Positions 23,548 to 34,584 of a DNA stretch of 64,000 nucleotides are shown in pieces; positions within the stretch are counted from its first letter, which is position 1; each line of letters starts with the position of its first letter. Made by a program: the position numbers and the translations under genes. The notes under the pieces were generated by a model that worked only from the letters and a program-made list of their open reading frames with translations, was not told the origin of the DNA and searched no databases. This DNA comes from Gigaspora rosea (Eukaryota; Glomeromycota; Glomeromycetes; Diversisporales; Gigasporaceae), in the NCBI GenBank assembly GCA_003550325.1, contig QKWP01001963.1, positions 10,448 to 74,447 of the forward strand, given 5' to 3'.

Positions 23548-24765
23548 TATGTGATTTAGCACATATGCATTGTAACGCACCCATCTGATAAACCAATTAA
23601 ATCGTAGGATCAGGTGTAATGTGAAATCGAGAAAAAATAGCGATCTTTTAAAAATCGGCTGTGGCTCATAATTTTGTTTATCATATCTGCGGATTTTTGG
23701 AATTATTATTAAAAATTCCAAAAATCTTTAATAGCGAATAACTTTTGTTCCACTAGTCCGTTTTTGATGAAACACCTACCAAAATGTTCATATTGATGAG
23801 ACGGTTCTAATGAACCAAAATTGCTAAAATCCAATTACTGGATACAGAGATCTTTAACGATTTGTGTCACTTTAGGTATTTAAGGGTAGGTAAACGTAGA
23901 TCATTTTTCATATGATCTGCATGGTATTACAATTTTTATATAGTAAATAAAAATTAGCCACAAGCAAAATTTTTTAATGCTCTAGCGAATTTTTACTAAA
24001 ATTTCACAATATGCAGATAAGAACTTTTTATTTATAGTAATAATAATTTCAAAACTTGTTTTATTTGAGAAAATTCCACTTCGAATATTATCGAAGTTTA
24101 CCCAGGTGGCTCTATGTTTTCCCAGGTAATACAAAGGGACCAAATAGTTCGGTAATATTCGAAGTGGAATTTTCTCAAATAAAACAAGTTTCGAAATTAT
24201 TATTACTATAAATAGAAAGTTCTTATCAGCACGTTGTGAAATTTTGGTAAAAATTCGTTAAAGCATTAAAAAATTTTGCTTGTAGCGAATTTTTATAATC
24301 TGTAATACTATGCAGATCATATGAAAAATGATCTACGTTTACCCTACCCTTAAGAATTGGTTTTTGCAATTCTTAAATACCTGAAGTGAAACAAATCGTT
24401 AAAGATCTCTGAATCCAGTAATTGGATTTTAACAATTTTGTGTTCATTAGAATCGTCTCATCAATGTGAACATTTTGGTAGTTGTTTCATCAAAACGGAC
24501 TGGTGGAACAAAAGTTATTCGCTATTAAAGATTTTTGGAATTTTTAATAATAAATTCCAAAAATCCGCAGATATGTGAAACCACTCTTCATACTCTAACA
24601 AAAAAATTCCTTGAGAATTTTTACTATAAAGCCACCTTTCTCGCCTACACACTATTATAACCTCACTCTAACCCTACTTAACAAAAAAAAAGGGTTTATT
24701 TTGGTTGTTTTGATTTTACATTACACCAAATCATATGAGGTGTGCTATAGCGCACATGCGCAAAA
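23548..24765. mobile_element. MITE split by a large foldback
   Basis: Left half (AGCACATATGCATTGTAACGC ... GGATCAGGTGTAATG) and right half (CATTACACCAAATCATATG ... TAGCGCACATGCG) are inverted repeats. They are separated by the 894-bp palindrome at 23682-24575. The right half carries TTTTTACTATAAAGCCACC and CACTCTAACCCTAC, the shared MITE core. Confidence 0.55.
23682..24575. mobile_element. Long foldback (palindrome) element, ~440-bp arms
   Basis: Starts CATATCTGCGGATTTTTGG and ends CCAAAAATCCGCAGATATG. The two arms match along their whole length with small indels and meet near 24110. The arms include ACTAGTCCGTTTTTGATGA and CCAAAATGTTCAT, a motif repeated at 55830, 56540 and 59280. No TSD could be read. 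Confidence 0.85.
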
Positions 24766-25129
24766 ATATTAAATTCTTAAAAAAAATGTAATTAAAAAAA
24801 ATTAAAAAAAAACGTAATTAATTTTTTTTTATTTTAATTAAAATAAAAAAAAATAAAAAATATTTAAAAAAAATTTTTAAAAAAAAAATAGAAAAAATAT
24901 TTAAAAAAACAAAAATATAAAAAAATTAAAAAAAATAATAATAAAAATTTAAATAAATAAAGTAACAAAAATTTAATAAAAAAGATAAAAAAAAGTTAAA
25001 AATAAACAAAAAAACAATTAAAAGTTAAAAATAATAACAATCACCACTAAAAATTTTTCAGATCATGTGAATTTGCATGATTAATGATAGAATTAATTTT
25101 TAAATAAAAAACTTTTTTATTGATATTTA

Positions 25130-26520
25130 ACCAACTTGATACATTCCATTAGGACTATACATGTCTGCTGATTTTTGATAATATGTGAATGCCTTGTTTT
25201 CATTCTTTTCAACCTCTATTCCATATTTGTAACAATAACCAAAACAATTGATTCCTTCAGTATGCTTTGGACGCCACTACTGGTTGAAGTAAATAATGTT
25301 TTATTAATCTTCTTGGATAGACCAAAATCTGTCATTTTCATTTTGCTTTTATGTACCAAAAAATTTCTAGGATGCTAGATAATATTATAAATATGGAATT
25401 GGCAATGTAAGATTAGGTATGCATATTTAGAATGATTATAATGAATTTATATTTACAAGATCACAATGAACAATGTCAACAGTATGTAGGAAAGCAAGAC
25501 GTAAAGTTAACTCCTTAGCAATACGATATTTATCTGACTATTCTAGTTTTGAAAAATTTTTTCTTAAATAATTCCATAGATCTCTTTGGCTAATTGTATA
25601 ACTATATAAAAACCCCATTATTGTCCATAGTGAATCCATAAAACTGAATTATATATGAATATATGAATGATAGCTAGTTTTTGCAGAATTTTAATTTTAA
25701 GAACAAGACGATCAATTAGCATTAAAAAGCATCCCTTTACACTGAATTAAAAATACATATTTATATAATTTTCCAATAATATATTTATATTAATTTAATT
25801 TGAGTTTACCTCTTTGAAAATTAACGAATATCCACAGTAGCAGATTTTTCGAACTGAGCAAACACTTTATATTCATCTTTTTTAATGTTAATTCCGTGAA
25901 GATAAAAATATACTAATTCATATGTTTTATCAACACATGGACTTTGTAGTTATAAGCTAATAATTTAATAGTTGTAATTATTAGAATAAATGCCTAAAAT
26001 AAAAAGCATATATTTAAAGGTGTATAAAATGAAATTTACACTCACGATCTGGTTATTTAACAGATATCTACCTTCTAACGCATATTTCATGACTAAAATA
26101 TAATCTTTAGAAGTTTTTTCTTTTGATATACTAAAGCATTTTAAAAATGCTGGACCTTTAAGTCTGATATTACAATAAGCTTTTAACTAATTTTAAGAAA
26201 TATAAATATTAAATTACTATATAAATAATAAATAATGAATAATACAATTAATGATAATTTTTTATAAAGATTACCTCTCTTATAAATTCTTCATAATAAT
26301 TATTTGAATTATGAAGCAATTTAATCGCAACTGGTCTTTTGAGATTTTAACTTTTATCAACCCATGTAGAATAATATTCAGTTGAAAATCCACCTTTATC
26401 TATTTCTTCAATATCATTAAATTCATCATAAAAAATCCAAGATAAATGATATTTATTTTCTATCAATATTTTTTTCAAATCATCGTCAATCTCAGAATTT
26501 CATATCCACTCATTCATAGC
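25130..26520 (-). pseudogene. Decayed protein kinase with Sel1 repeat fragments
   Basis: Read on the minus strand: YDEFNDIEEIDKGGFSTEYY (glycine loop, damaged) and NLKRPVAIKLLHNSNNYYEEF (VAIK lysine) at 26460-26275; KGPAFLKCFS..KEKTSKDYILVMKYALEG at 26170-26045; a lone Sel1-like piece (YELVYFYLHGINIKKDEYKVF) at 25930-25840; DLWNYLRKNFSKLE, LRLAFLHTVDIVHCDL (catalytic loop) at 25600-25450; HPRNFLVHKSKMKMTDFGLSK at 25375-25300; and a Sel1 unit (YGIEVEKNENKAFTYYQKSA) at 25240-25160. Stops occur in the N-lobe and before the catalytic loop, so it is a pseudogene. The normal family has several introns at these spots, and the breaks between 25640 and 26045 may be partly intronic. The Sel1 piece lying between the kinase lobes is odd. 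Confidence 0.75.
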
Positions 26521-26529
26521 TATTAATTT

Positions 26530-27485
26530 ATATAAATTGATAAAATAGATTTTTATGATATAATAAATATCTGATGTTAATTCTTTTCCCTAATCGGCGA
26601 TTTAAATATATGAAATTATTAAATAACTTATATATAATGATAATAAAGAAACCTGATAACCGGAATTAAATAAGTGATTAAAACTTAACAATAATAACAA
26701 TAACGATAGATATAAGTATAATGATATTCGACGTCCCCAGATAGCTGAAAAAAAATTAAAAAATCAAATTAAAAATAATAAATAATAATGATAAAAAAAA
26801 AAATTTAAAATAATCTCCTGTTACACTAAGTGTCACTATGACTACCTTTATCATTATTTTTTACACGTGATTAACCATATTTTATAATAATACTGTGACC
26901 AGGAATCTTCTCATGAAAGATTCCTGGTCTCATATTGATCATCGGAAAGCTCTAATTTTTAATTTTTAATTTTTATTTGAATCATTTTTTTTTTTGTATT
27001 TTTCACGTTTTATCTAAAGAACTTTAAAAGCCAAAGTAAATAGGCACATTAAAATGAAGCTAAAAAAAGGTACGATATAAGCAAATTGAGTTTGAAAAAA
27101 GTTAAACGTAGAAGTAAAAAGCAAAGGCGATAAAAAGATAAAAACAATAAAAATGATGTAAATAAAAAAAAAATAAAGCGAAGCCCAAAAGTTAGTACTG
27201 TAGTAAAGCACAAAACGAATATAAATATGGAACACGTGTAAAAATAATGGTATAGTAGTTCGATTAACATATGATTATTTATGGGAAATTATAACAGAGT
27301 TTACCGATGATCATAGTATGTGGATGACTCTGTTATAATTCTCTCAGGAAATAAATAATACAAATCGTTATTAAAAAAAACTGTACGTTTTTTATTTGGG
27401 CATGTCATATAAGCAATATAGTGGGAATAAAAGTAAATTCCAGTTATTCCTACTATAGAAATAACTAGAAATTTACTTTTTATTC
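26530..27485. other. AT-rich DNA with small hairpins
   Basis: No gene. Hairpins: CCAGGAATCTT/AAGATTCCTGG at 26902-26930, GAAATTATAACAGAGT/ACTCTGTTATAATTC at 27286-27343, and a 66-bp TA-flanked palindrome at 27423-27487 (GGGAATAAAAGTAAATT and its complement). Minus-strand frames at 27014-27270 are low-complexity. Confidence 0.5.
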
Positions 27486-27489
27486 CCGC

Positions 27490-27835
27490 ATATATATATC
27501 AGATACCTGATATATGTCAAATTAAAAAAAATTTAAGTAGTAAAAATTATATTGTAAAGGATAAATTTTTTGAATATATAGAATATATGCATTGTAAATA
27601 ATGATTTAGAATAATAATATATGTAGATTTAAAAATTATTTTTATTACATATATATTGAGTACCCGATGTATGTAAACTATACAATATATATACAATAGA
27701 TCCCTGATTTGTAGTATTTTAATTATAGTAATATGGTACCCGATAGGGACCCGATATATTGGATTTTGACCTGTGTATAGTACTTGCAAAATCTCTGATG
27801 CATAAGGCAGTTATTGGTAGCTTATATGCCCAGTG
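27490..27835 (-). repeat. Dispersed repeat with TACCCGATAT motifs, copy 2
   Basis: Reverse complement of the 11190-11590 repeat: ACCTGTGTATAGTACTTGCA, AAATCTCTGATGCATAAGG, CAGTTATTGGTAGC, plus GGTACCCGATAGGGACCCG. Confidence 0.6.
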
Positions 27836-27839
27836 ATAG

Positions 27840-28722
27840 TATTATCCTTCAGACTATGATGATCTGCATGAAGCTTTTTTTTTATAAATATAAACTTATT
27901 ATTACTACTTTTTAAATCTTTTTTATTAGCTTATTCAATCCAAACATGTCTAAAGTTTTAAATATAATTTGTATATTTTTTTAAAAATAATTTAAAATCT
28001 ATTAAAAATATATATATAAGCATACAAATTTTTTTTAAGAAAATTACTTGCTATTAATTAAAGAATTAAATTAAATTACTAACTTATAGGTTCCAGTAAG
28101 CACTATTAAATCTATTAACAAATGGGTTAATAAACTTAAGAATTGGTATAAAAAAATTGGATATAATTACAATATTAAAACTATAACAAGTCTCAACTTG
28201 AATAGAAGATACAAGAATTTATAGTTGGAATATAATAGCTTAAAAATATAAAAAAATATTTGCTATTTTTTTTAAAAACTGGATTAAATTAATCTTATTA
28301 ATTTAATGATCTATAATATGCAAACTGGTTCTATTAAATTTATGTTATCACACAAAGATAATTTTAAAATTTGTAAAAATACTAGATAGCAAAATGAAAC
28401 AGTTAAAATGAAATAAAATTATTCTACAATATTATGATTTATTAAATAAAAAAATTTTTCTTATATTTAATTATTTAAATGTGTTAGCATTATATATTTA
28501 GGAGATACAATAATAAGTATTTATATAAATGTGTATGCTTTGTTTACTACAAAGCAGTAAGTATCAAAAAAATAATCAAGAAGAATTAGAGCATACTAGT
28601 AATACAACTAGTATTTCAATTTTACCAAAAAATCTGGGCCTGTTCATAATATTTGGCTTAATTTTTTAAAATAATCTAATAATTGTATTATGCTAAATTT
28701 GTATTGGCAAAAAATCTAATTA
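27840..28722. other. AT-rich DNA without recognised features
   Basis: No coding frame, TIR or tandem repeat was seen. Confidence 0.5.
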
Positions 28723-28727
28723 GTAAT

Positions 28728-28939
28728 TGTCACAGATCATAATTTAAAATGAAATCTACATTCTATACTTAACCAGCTGGCCTTCTAAAACCCATTAATA
28801 CTTGTTTATTATAATTTTTTTTAAAACTAACCCTAACCCTAAACCTCTAATTTTAAAAAATGTATTCCAAAAAAATTTAGTTTTTGAGATTTTATACTAT
28901 CATTTTATTTTAATCTGGATTTCATTATGATCTGTTACA
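28728..28939. mobile_element. TGTCAC-ended MITE, diverged copy
   Basis: 5-bp TSD GTAAT at 28723-28727 and 28940-28944. Ends TGTCACAGATCATAAT and ATTATGATCTGTTACA. The core has CTAAAACCCATTAATACTTG and CTAACCCTAACCCTAAACC. 212 bp. Same family as 12789-13010. Confidence 0.8.
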
Positions 28940-29560
28940 GTAATTACAAGAATACAAATAAAAAAAAATCTGTTAATAGATTTAAATTTAGTAATAGTTT
29001 TTTTATCAATACTTTATTTTTTTATTTTTATTATTTTTTTTTTGGTTTCAAAGTGCCTGTTTTGGGGCATATAGTTTATTCGGTTTAACCATCTTAGATT
29101 CACTTGGACGAGGGTACAACTAGCTACATGTACACTTTTGGTGTCTAATTTAAGTGATCTGCCAGGACCCTGAAGAACTCTGATCTAACTCAGAGGTTAC
29201 TAAAAAAGTGAACGTCTAAAGCGGAGTAGAATCATGTGATCACATGATAAAATTTAGTTGTCAGATAAGACAATGGTCGTGATTGGCCAATGATAATTTG
29301 TAATCAAAAAAAAAAAAGTTTTTTTTTTCTTTCACGTCGGTTATTAACTGTCACTAATTTGTAAATTTCTTTTTCGTCCGGACCTTTTTTTTTGTTGCTG
29401 CAGCACTGTATTGTTGTATTGACTACAAACAAACTTGAACCAAACTTTTAAATAGCTTTTAATTTCCTATTGTTTAGTTTTTTTTTTTTTTTTATAATTA
29501 GCTGCGAGAACTGAACAATAGTTTTATCATAGTAAATAATACTATAACTTTACTTATTTT

Positions 29561-29725
29561 AACACCGTGCACTGGTGAAGAATTAAACTCCTGATATTGT
29601 TTTGCGTCTATTTTTCTGTAAATAAATTTTTTGTGCATCATATTTTTTTTTTTTGGTTGTATATCTTTTATTTTTTTTTTTTAATTACATTTTGAAGAAA
29701 CTTAACACCGTGTACTGGTGAAGAA
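29561..29725 (+). repeat. Direct repeat in the MULE 5' leader
   Basis: AACACCGTGCACTGGTGAAGAA (29562) recurs as AACACCGTGTACTGGTGAAGAA (29704), 142 bases apart, just upstream of the transposase ATG. The core GTGCACTGGTG is partly palindromic. Role unknown. Confidence 0.7.
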
Positions 29726-29745
29726 GGGCCCAATAAGAACACAAA

Positions 29746-31881
29746 ATGGACTTAGATTCCTGTACTGCATCTATATTAAAGACAAACCTTACTCCAGATG
29801 ATAGGCAGAAGCTTCTTTTTGATGTAAATCTTCCTTTGAAGATTCCAATAGAAAATATTGATGAAAACTGGTGGCCTTTGGTAACAAATGTGTGGATGCA
29901 ATGGAATTACTACAAGTATGCAAACAGTGATATTTATAAAGTATTCGCTTGCTGTTTTACAAAGCATCGAAGTTCCAGCACCTGGCAAAAAGAAAATGTT
30001 CTAGTGGAAAAACGCTGAGTTACAAAAACCTAACCATCTGGATTATGTGGTGCAAAACTAAAAATTTCATGGTTAGTTTCATTACAAATAGTAAAAATCG
30101 AATGTTATAAAGACTCTCCAAGCCACAGTTATCTTTTAGAAGAAGTCAATAGGATTAAGCATTCATAAGCAATTCGAACTCTTGTTAAGAATGAAGCAGT
30201 CAAAATTATTCACCTCCAGCTATAAATGCTGCTGTAAAAGAATTCACAACGATTGAACTAGGTCTCGGGTCAAGCATGCGTGAATTAAAGCGAAAAAAAG
30301 TAACCAACATTAAGTATAAAATATGTGGGTTGGCAGAAGCTCATCTTGTTGGTGATTCCAACTTAAAATTGGATCTTTCAAATGCTGTATCATTTTTAGT
30401 AAAACAAGGATATCAGGTTGAACCATTCGTGTTCCCCAAAAGAAAACTAAAGGCATCATCTTTGCACATTCAGCGCAGTTAAAAAAACTTCAGCATCACG
30501 GCTGGTTGATGCTTATTGATTCGACTTATAATACCAATAGATATGATTGGCGCCTTTTTACTTTGTATGTTTGTGATACCTATGGCTGCTGGGAGCCTTT
30601 TTTTGTTAGCACCGAAGATGGTGACACCGTCGAAGAGGCGTTAAAAATAATCCAAAATAAGTTTTATTGCTGGTCCCCTCACTACATACTTTCTGACAAA
30701 AGTAGCATCGATGCAAAAGGTGTTAAAAAAGCGTTTCTCGGGGTAAGTGCTAGTGAAAAAGAATGTAAAGTGATCCTTTGCGTCGTTCACTTAATGAGAA
30801 CTTGATTGTCAAAAATTTATGAAAAGAACCTCGGGATCTTATAGTTGTGGCAATGCACAAAAGAACCAAAATTGGTTGTGAAAAACTTGTTCAAAATACT
30901 ATCAATTGTAGCTCTGTCCCTGCCATTCGAAATTACATTGAAAGAAATTACAAAAAAAATACTTAGCAGTGGGGCTTGTGGGCACGTCAACATTCCTCTT
31001 TGCTTCTTCAAGTTACTTCTACAAATCCGTTGGAATCTTATTATAGTGTGTTGAAAAGAGCAACATCTTCATTCTATGGTTTAATAGGTATGTAAAAATT
31101 TGAAGTAAAACTTCTCAAGATTCAGCGGCTGAATTCAAATAATTTAGTACAATTTGAATCGTCTCTTAGACGATTCAAATTGAATCAAATTATCTGAATT
31201 CAGTCACTGGATCTTGAGAAGTTCTACTCAAAAAATTTTTTAAAAAAAGGGATCAAAATTTTTGTTCTTACTACATATTTATTTTAGGTGCGGTGCATAA
31301 TGTCGTTGCTCTTGATAATAAAAAACAGTCCGATTCTGAGTGTGTCACTTTCGATTTCTACGTTAAAAATATCTGCTTATGGCGTTGAAAATGACATTTT
31401 GGTGGAAATTCATAAATTTCCTTATCCATTTTAGCAATTATTAGTAAAGGAAGCCTGTGCCGTAATGAATAGGCTCAAAAAAAGTAAAGGTCCTCCAGGT
31501 TTAACCTCACTAAACTACTGTCTATTTTGCATTCATTACATGCTACCTTGTTGGTATATTTTTTACGAACACATGTATGGTGCCGTGAAATTATTGAACA
31601 CTGACGTATGGAGAGCATTTCAGGATATGTTTGAAGAAAGCGGTTTTGAAGTTTATGAAGGGCGTGAATTAGTAATGGTAGAATTTGTACAAACAGAACA
31701 ACAAAAAAAAACCAAAAATCTGAAACTTACCATATATGAACTTAACGAAAGGGTATGTGACAAATATTGGAATACTGTATCCAATGGAGACGTTGAAAGG
31801 GCAGAAGTTTTTGTCTCAATGTTGGAAACTTCTTTAAAGTCTTTTTTTTCACAATTTGACCATTTAAATTTGAATAATTAA
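29746..31881 (+). pseudogene. MULE transposase gene, degenerate
   Basis: The ATG at 29746 opens MDLDSCTASILKTNLTPDDR. Conserved blocks follow in order: WMQWNYYKYANSDIYKVFAC; RELKRKKVTNIKYKI...GLAEAHLVGDSNLKLD; GWLMLIDSTYNTNRYDWRLF (first catalytic Asp region, DSTYNTNRYDW); YVCDTYGCWEPFFVSTEDGD; SDKSSIDAKGVKKAF; LCVVHLMRT; NPLESYYSVLKRAT; GAVHNVVALDNKKQSDSE; and a C-terminal SWIM-like CIHYMLPCWYIFYEHMYG (usual His/Cys ligands partly lost). A stop at 30016-30018 and several frame changes between 30480 and 31465 show it is broken. A 200-nt intron (GTATGT 31088 to TTTTAG 31287) contains a palindromic MITE. The last frame closes at 31881. Closely related, better-preserved MULEs are common in Rhizophagus (recalled, not searched). 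Confidence 0.85.
31105..31227. mobile_element. 123-bp palindromic MITE inside the transposase intron
   Basis: Almost perfect inverted repeat: GTAAAACTTCTCAAGATTCAGC ... GATCTTGAGAAGTTCTAC, centred at GTCTCTTAGAC (31164-31175). It makes up most of the 200-nt intron. Confidence 0.8.
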
Positions 31882-32106
31882 AAGAACTATTAATAGCGTA
31901 TGGGTGGGCGAATCGGTTTCATTGCCAATATAATGAACGAAGGGTTTAACGGTACTAGTTGGGTGGGTGGACGAGCAGGCAAATTGGTCCTGTGAGACCA
32001 AGAAGAATTTAGGCGAAACAATTAAAACATGTACAAAATAGTTTTATGTGAATAAAAAATATGTGACATCTGTATACATTTAATAAATATTTTACATGGT
32101 TTCAGC

Positions 32107-32297
32107 AGGACCCCGAAGAACTCTAATACAACTCAGATAATTCTAAAAAAGGAAATTTTGCATAAAAATTCATCAAATGTTGCATTTTTATATAATAAAT
32201 TTTCAAATTTTGCTCTATTTTATACATCTATTTGGCTAAAATATTGCTAAAATTATACAACCTCAGATCTGAGTTGTATCAGAGTTCTTCGGGGTCC
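32107..32297. mobile_element. MULE-derived MITE inserted near the 3' end of the MULE
   Basis: Ends AGGACCCCGAAGAACTCTAA and AGAGTTCTTCGGGGTCC are the same as the host MULE's own TIR tips. 191 bp, with an imperfect 9-bp TSD (GGTTTCAGC / AGTTTCGGC). Non-coding. Confidence 0.75.
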
Positions 32298-33170
32298 AGT
32301 TTCGGCGCAGTTTAATTTATTGAATATTTCTACACTTTGAATGAATATATTTCAGCAATCACCTGATAGAATTCAACAAAATTTTTTTTATTTCAATTAT
32401 ACAAATTAGCTAAATTGTATTTAAAAAAAACTCATCAAATTCTATTAAATGTTGCTAAGATAACTTCGTTTGAAGTTTTAAAAAAATTCATAATAGATTC
32501 GGGTTATCTTTTTTTAACCAATTATCGCTTCTCGATTTTGGCCAATCACCATGTGCGTCATGTGATTCTACTCCGCTTTAGACAACTCCTAAAAAGAAAA
32601 TTTTGCGTAGAAATTCATCAAACATTACATTTTTACATAGTAAATTTTTATATTTGGTCTATTTTATACGTCTATTTGGCTAATATTATACAAACTCAGA
32701 TCTGAGTTGTATTAGAGTTCTTCGGGGTCCTGATCTGCCCACAGGTTCTACACTAGCTGCTATACCTGCAATCCAACTACGAGAATTGTCTATTTAAACC
32801 TTTTAATCTTCTACTCCTCACCCAAATTTCAATTAATTCACTAGGCATCTGCATTATCATGTGGTTAGTCAAGATACCTGGGTCTCTTTTTCAATTATTC
32901 CTTAGAACTTTTTTTCGCTCCCAAAGACAGTGTTGTATATTTTGGCTGTTCAAAGCCTTTTTTGGCTTGTCTATGTCCAAAATTGTCCAAATGTTCAAAA
33001 TTGTTGTGAATTTAATGATGTCTATACAAGCTTTTTAATTGCTTTAGTTTGCTCTTTTAAAGCTTGTTTTTGTGTGCTAAATTATACTGATCTTGATTCT
33101 TTATTGAAGCTACTTGCTTTTGAGAACCTATGCTAATAGGATATTTCCTCTTGAGGGGTTTGCTTATTCC

Positions 33171-33845
33171 TTAAACTGTCCAGCAGGCAAATTTGCCTGC
33201 TAGAATTTTTTTTTACATGTTTTTTTAAAATTACTAAAAATTTTATTAAGAATATATCCCCCTATTACTAAGCTAAAATAAAACTTTAGCATATTGTTAA
33301 TTGATATCTATTAAAATTTTAATTATATATATATTCAAATATAAAAAAAAACTTGGCTCAAATATAGCCAATTCTTTACTTTTACTATAATATTTTTTCA
33401 AAAATTTTTAAAACTTTTCAAATTTTTATATATTCTCGAAGAGAAAAAATTTTTTCTCTATTAATTAAAGTTAAAATTTTAATTATAAAATTATAAAAAC
33501 TTTTATAATAAAAGTTGTTTATAATAACTTAATCTATAATTTGTATCAAAATTATTGGGGACATATTCTTAGAATTTTAAAAAGTTTGTCAATGGTCAAA
33601 AATAAAATCTCTAAAAATCAAAAATTTTTAAAAATTTCAAATTTTTTTAGCTTATAGTTAATTTAAATTTTTCTGTAGAAATATGAAAATTAAAATCATT
33701 AAAATATTTTCTATATTCATAGTTATTATTTAAAAAAAATTTTTTAAAATAACTTGATTTTTAATAAAAATAAATAAGAACCAAATTTTAAAAATTCATT
33801 AAAAATTCTAGCAGGCAAATTTGCCTACTAAAATAGACGGTTTAA
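33171..33845. mobile_element. MITE with AGCAGGCAAATTTGCCTGCT termini
   Basis: Left TTAAACTGTCCAGCAGGCAAA and right (reversed) TTAAACCGTCTATTTTAGTAGGC. The inner 20-mer AGCAGGCAAATTTGCCTGCT is itself a palindrome and occurs at both ends. AT-rich 670-bp non-coding body. Confidence 0.7.
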
Positions 33846-34157
33846 GAAATACCCATTGTCCTTTTCCACTTGACAACAAGTTCACATCTTCTCACTTAAA
33901 TGTACTAATAAAAACACTCCTGTATAATATATATTGACCTCTCGAAAATGTTTGTCATCTCTTTTGGACTCGCAATTTTGGTCCTTATATTATCGAAATT
34001 TGCTTTTTTAACTATTCTGTATATTAGGTCCTGAGTCAACTAAATCCTATCACTTTCTGACTCCTTGAAAACAAGCTTTTTTAGTTTTTGAGAACTTCAT
34101 TGTGCTCTTATTATTTCTTCTAGAAGCTCATATACTGAAATATTGTTATAAAAAAAT
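33846..34157. other. Intergenic DNA, nothing recognised
   Basis: No gene or repeat signature seen. Confidence 0.4.
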
Positions 34158-34159
34158 AC

Positions 34160-34572
34160 TGTACCGCACTGAGCAAAAGACCCCCTTTCTGAGTACCTCT
34201 ATACAAAAGATCCAGATATTTTACATGGCATATTTTTTTACTAAGTATAATACCCAGGTATTTTGCAATTATTTGAGCAAGGATTTTGTAAAAGACCCTG
34301 GTATATTATATTTATTAATACTGTAGTATTAAGCGCTCCCTCAATAAAATTTGCTAGTAATCAAAGTATTGCTCAATTATTTCGATTAATCAAATTTAAT
34401 TGAAATGATTTTTATAATAATTTTGCCAGAAGTTTATTGTACAAAGTACCCTTTGTCAAAAGATCCTATTGTACAAAATACTCGTTACCGAATAAAATAC
34501 CTAAAGTACTTTGTAAGTTTTTGATTGGGGATTTTGTATTAGACCCTGGGTCTTTTGCTCAGTATGGTATAG
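34160..34572. mobile_element. TA-flanked MITE with CTGAGCAAAAGACCC ends
   Basis: CACTGAGCAAAAGACCC at the left and GGGTCTTTTGCTCAGTATGG at the right are ~30-bp inverted repeats with TA at both borders. SINE copy A inserted immediately to its right. Confidence 0.7.
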
Positions 34573-34584
34573 TATATATTTATG

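Larger units (their letters stand above)
29164..32731 (+). mobile_element. MULE DNA transposon, 3.57 kb, both ends present
   Basis: TSD GATCTGCC at 29156-29163 and 32732-32739. Long TIRs: AGGACCCTGAAGAACTCTGA at the left and TCTAGAGTTCTTCGGGGTCCT-like sequence at the right, with shared inner blocks GTCTAAAGCGGAGTAGAATCA and GTGATTGGCCAA. It encodes a damaged MULE transposase (29746-31881). The right side has taken up a small MITE with the same ends (32107-32297). Inserted in an older SINE. Confidence 0.9.
29028..32925 (-). mobile_element. Old SINE copy (family 1), split by a MULE
   Basis: A T-run at 29028-29042 (the 3' poly-A on the minus strand) is followed by sequence like 34600-34740 (ACAACTAGCTACATGTACA, GTGTCTAATTTAAGT). 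The match resumes after 32739 (GGTTCTACACTAGCTGC, CTATTTAAACC, TTAGTCAAGATACCTGGG). The MULE at 29164-32731 lies between the halves. Strongly diverged; the tRNA-like head was not found. Confidence 0.65.

Noticed and set aside
27014-27270. Two hydrophobic minus-strand frames
   Set aside because: Low-complexity Phe/Leu/Ile runs from A-rich DNA; no start context or domain.
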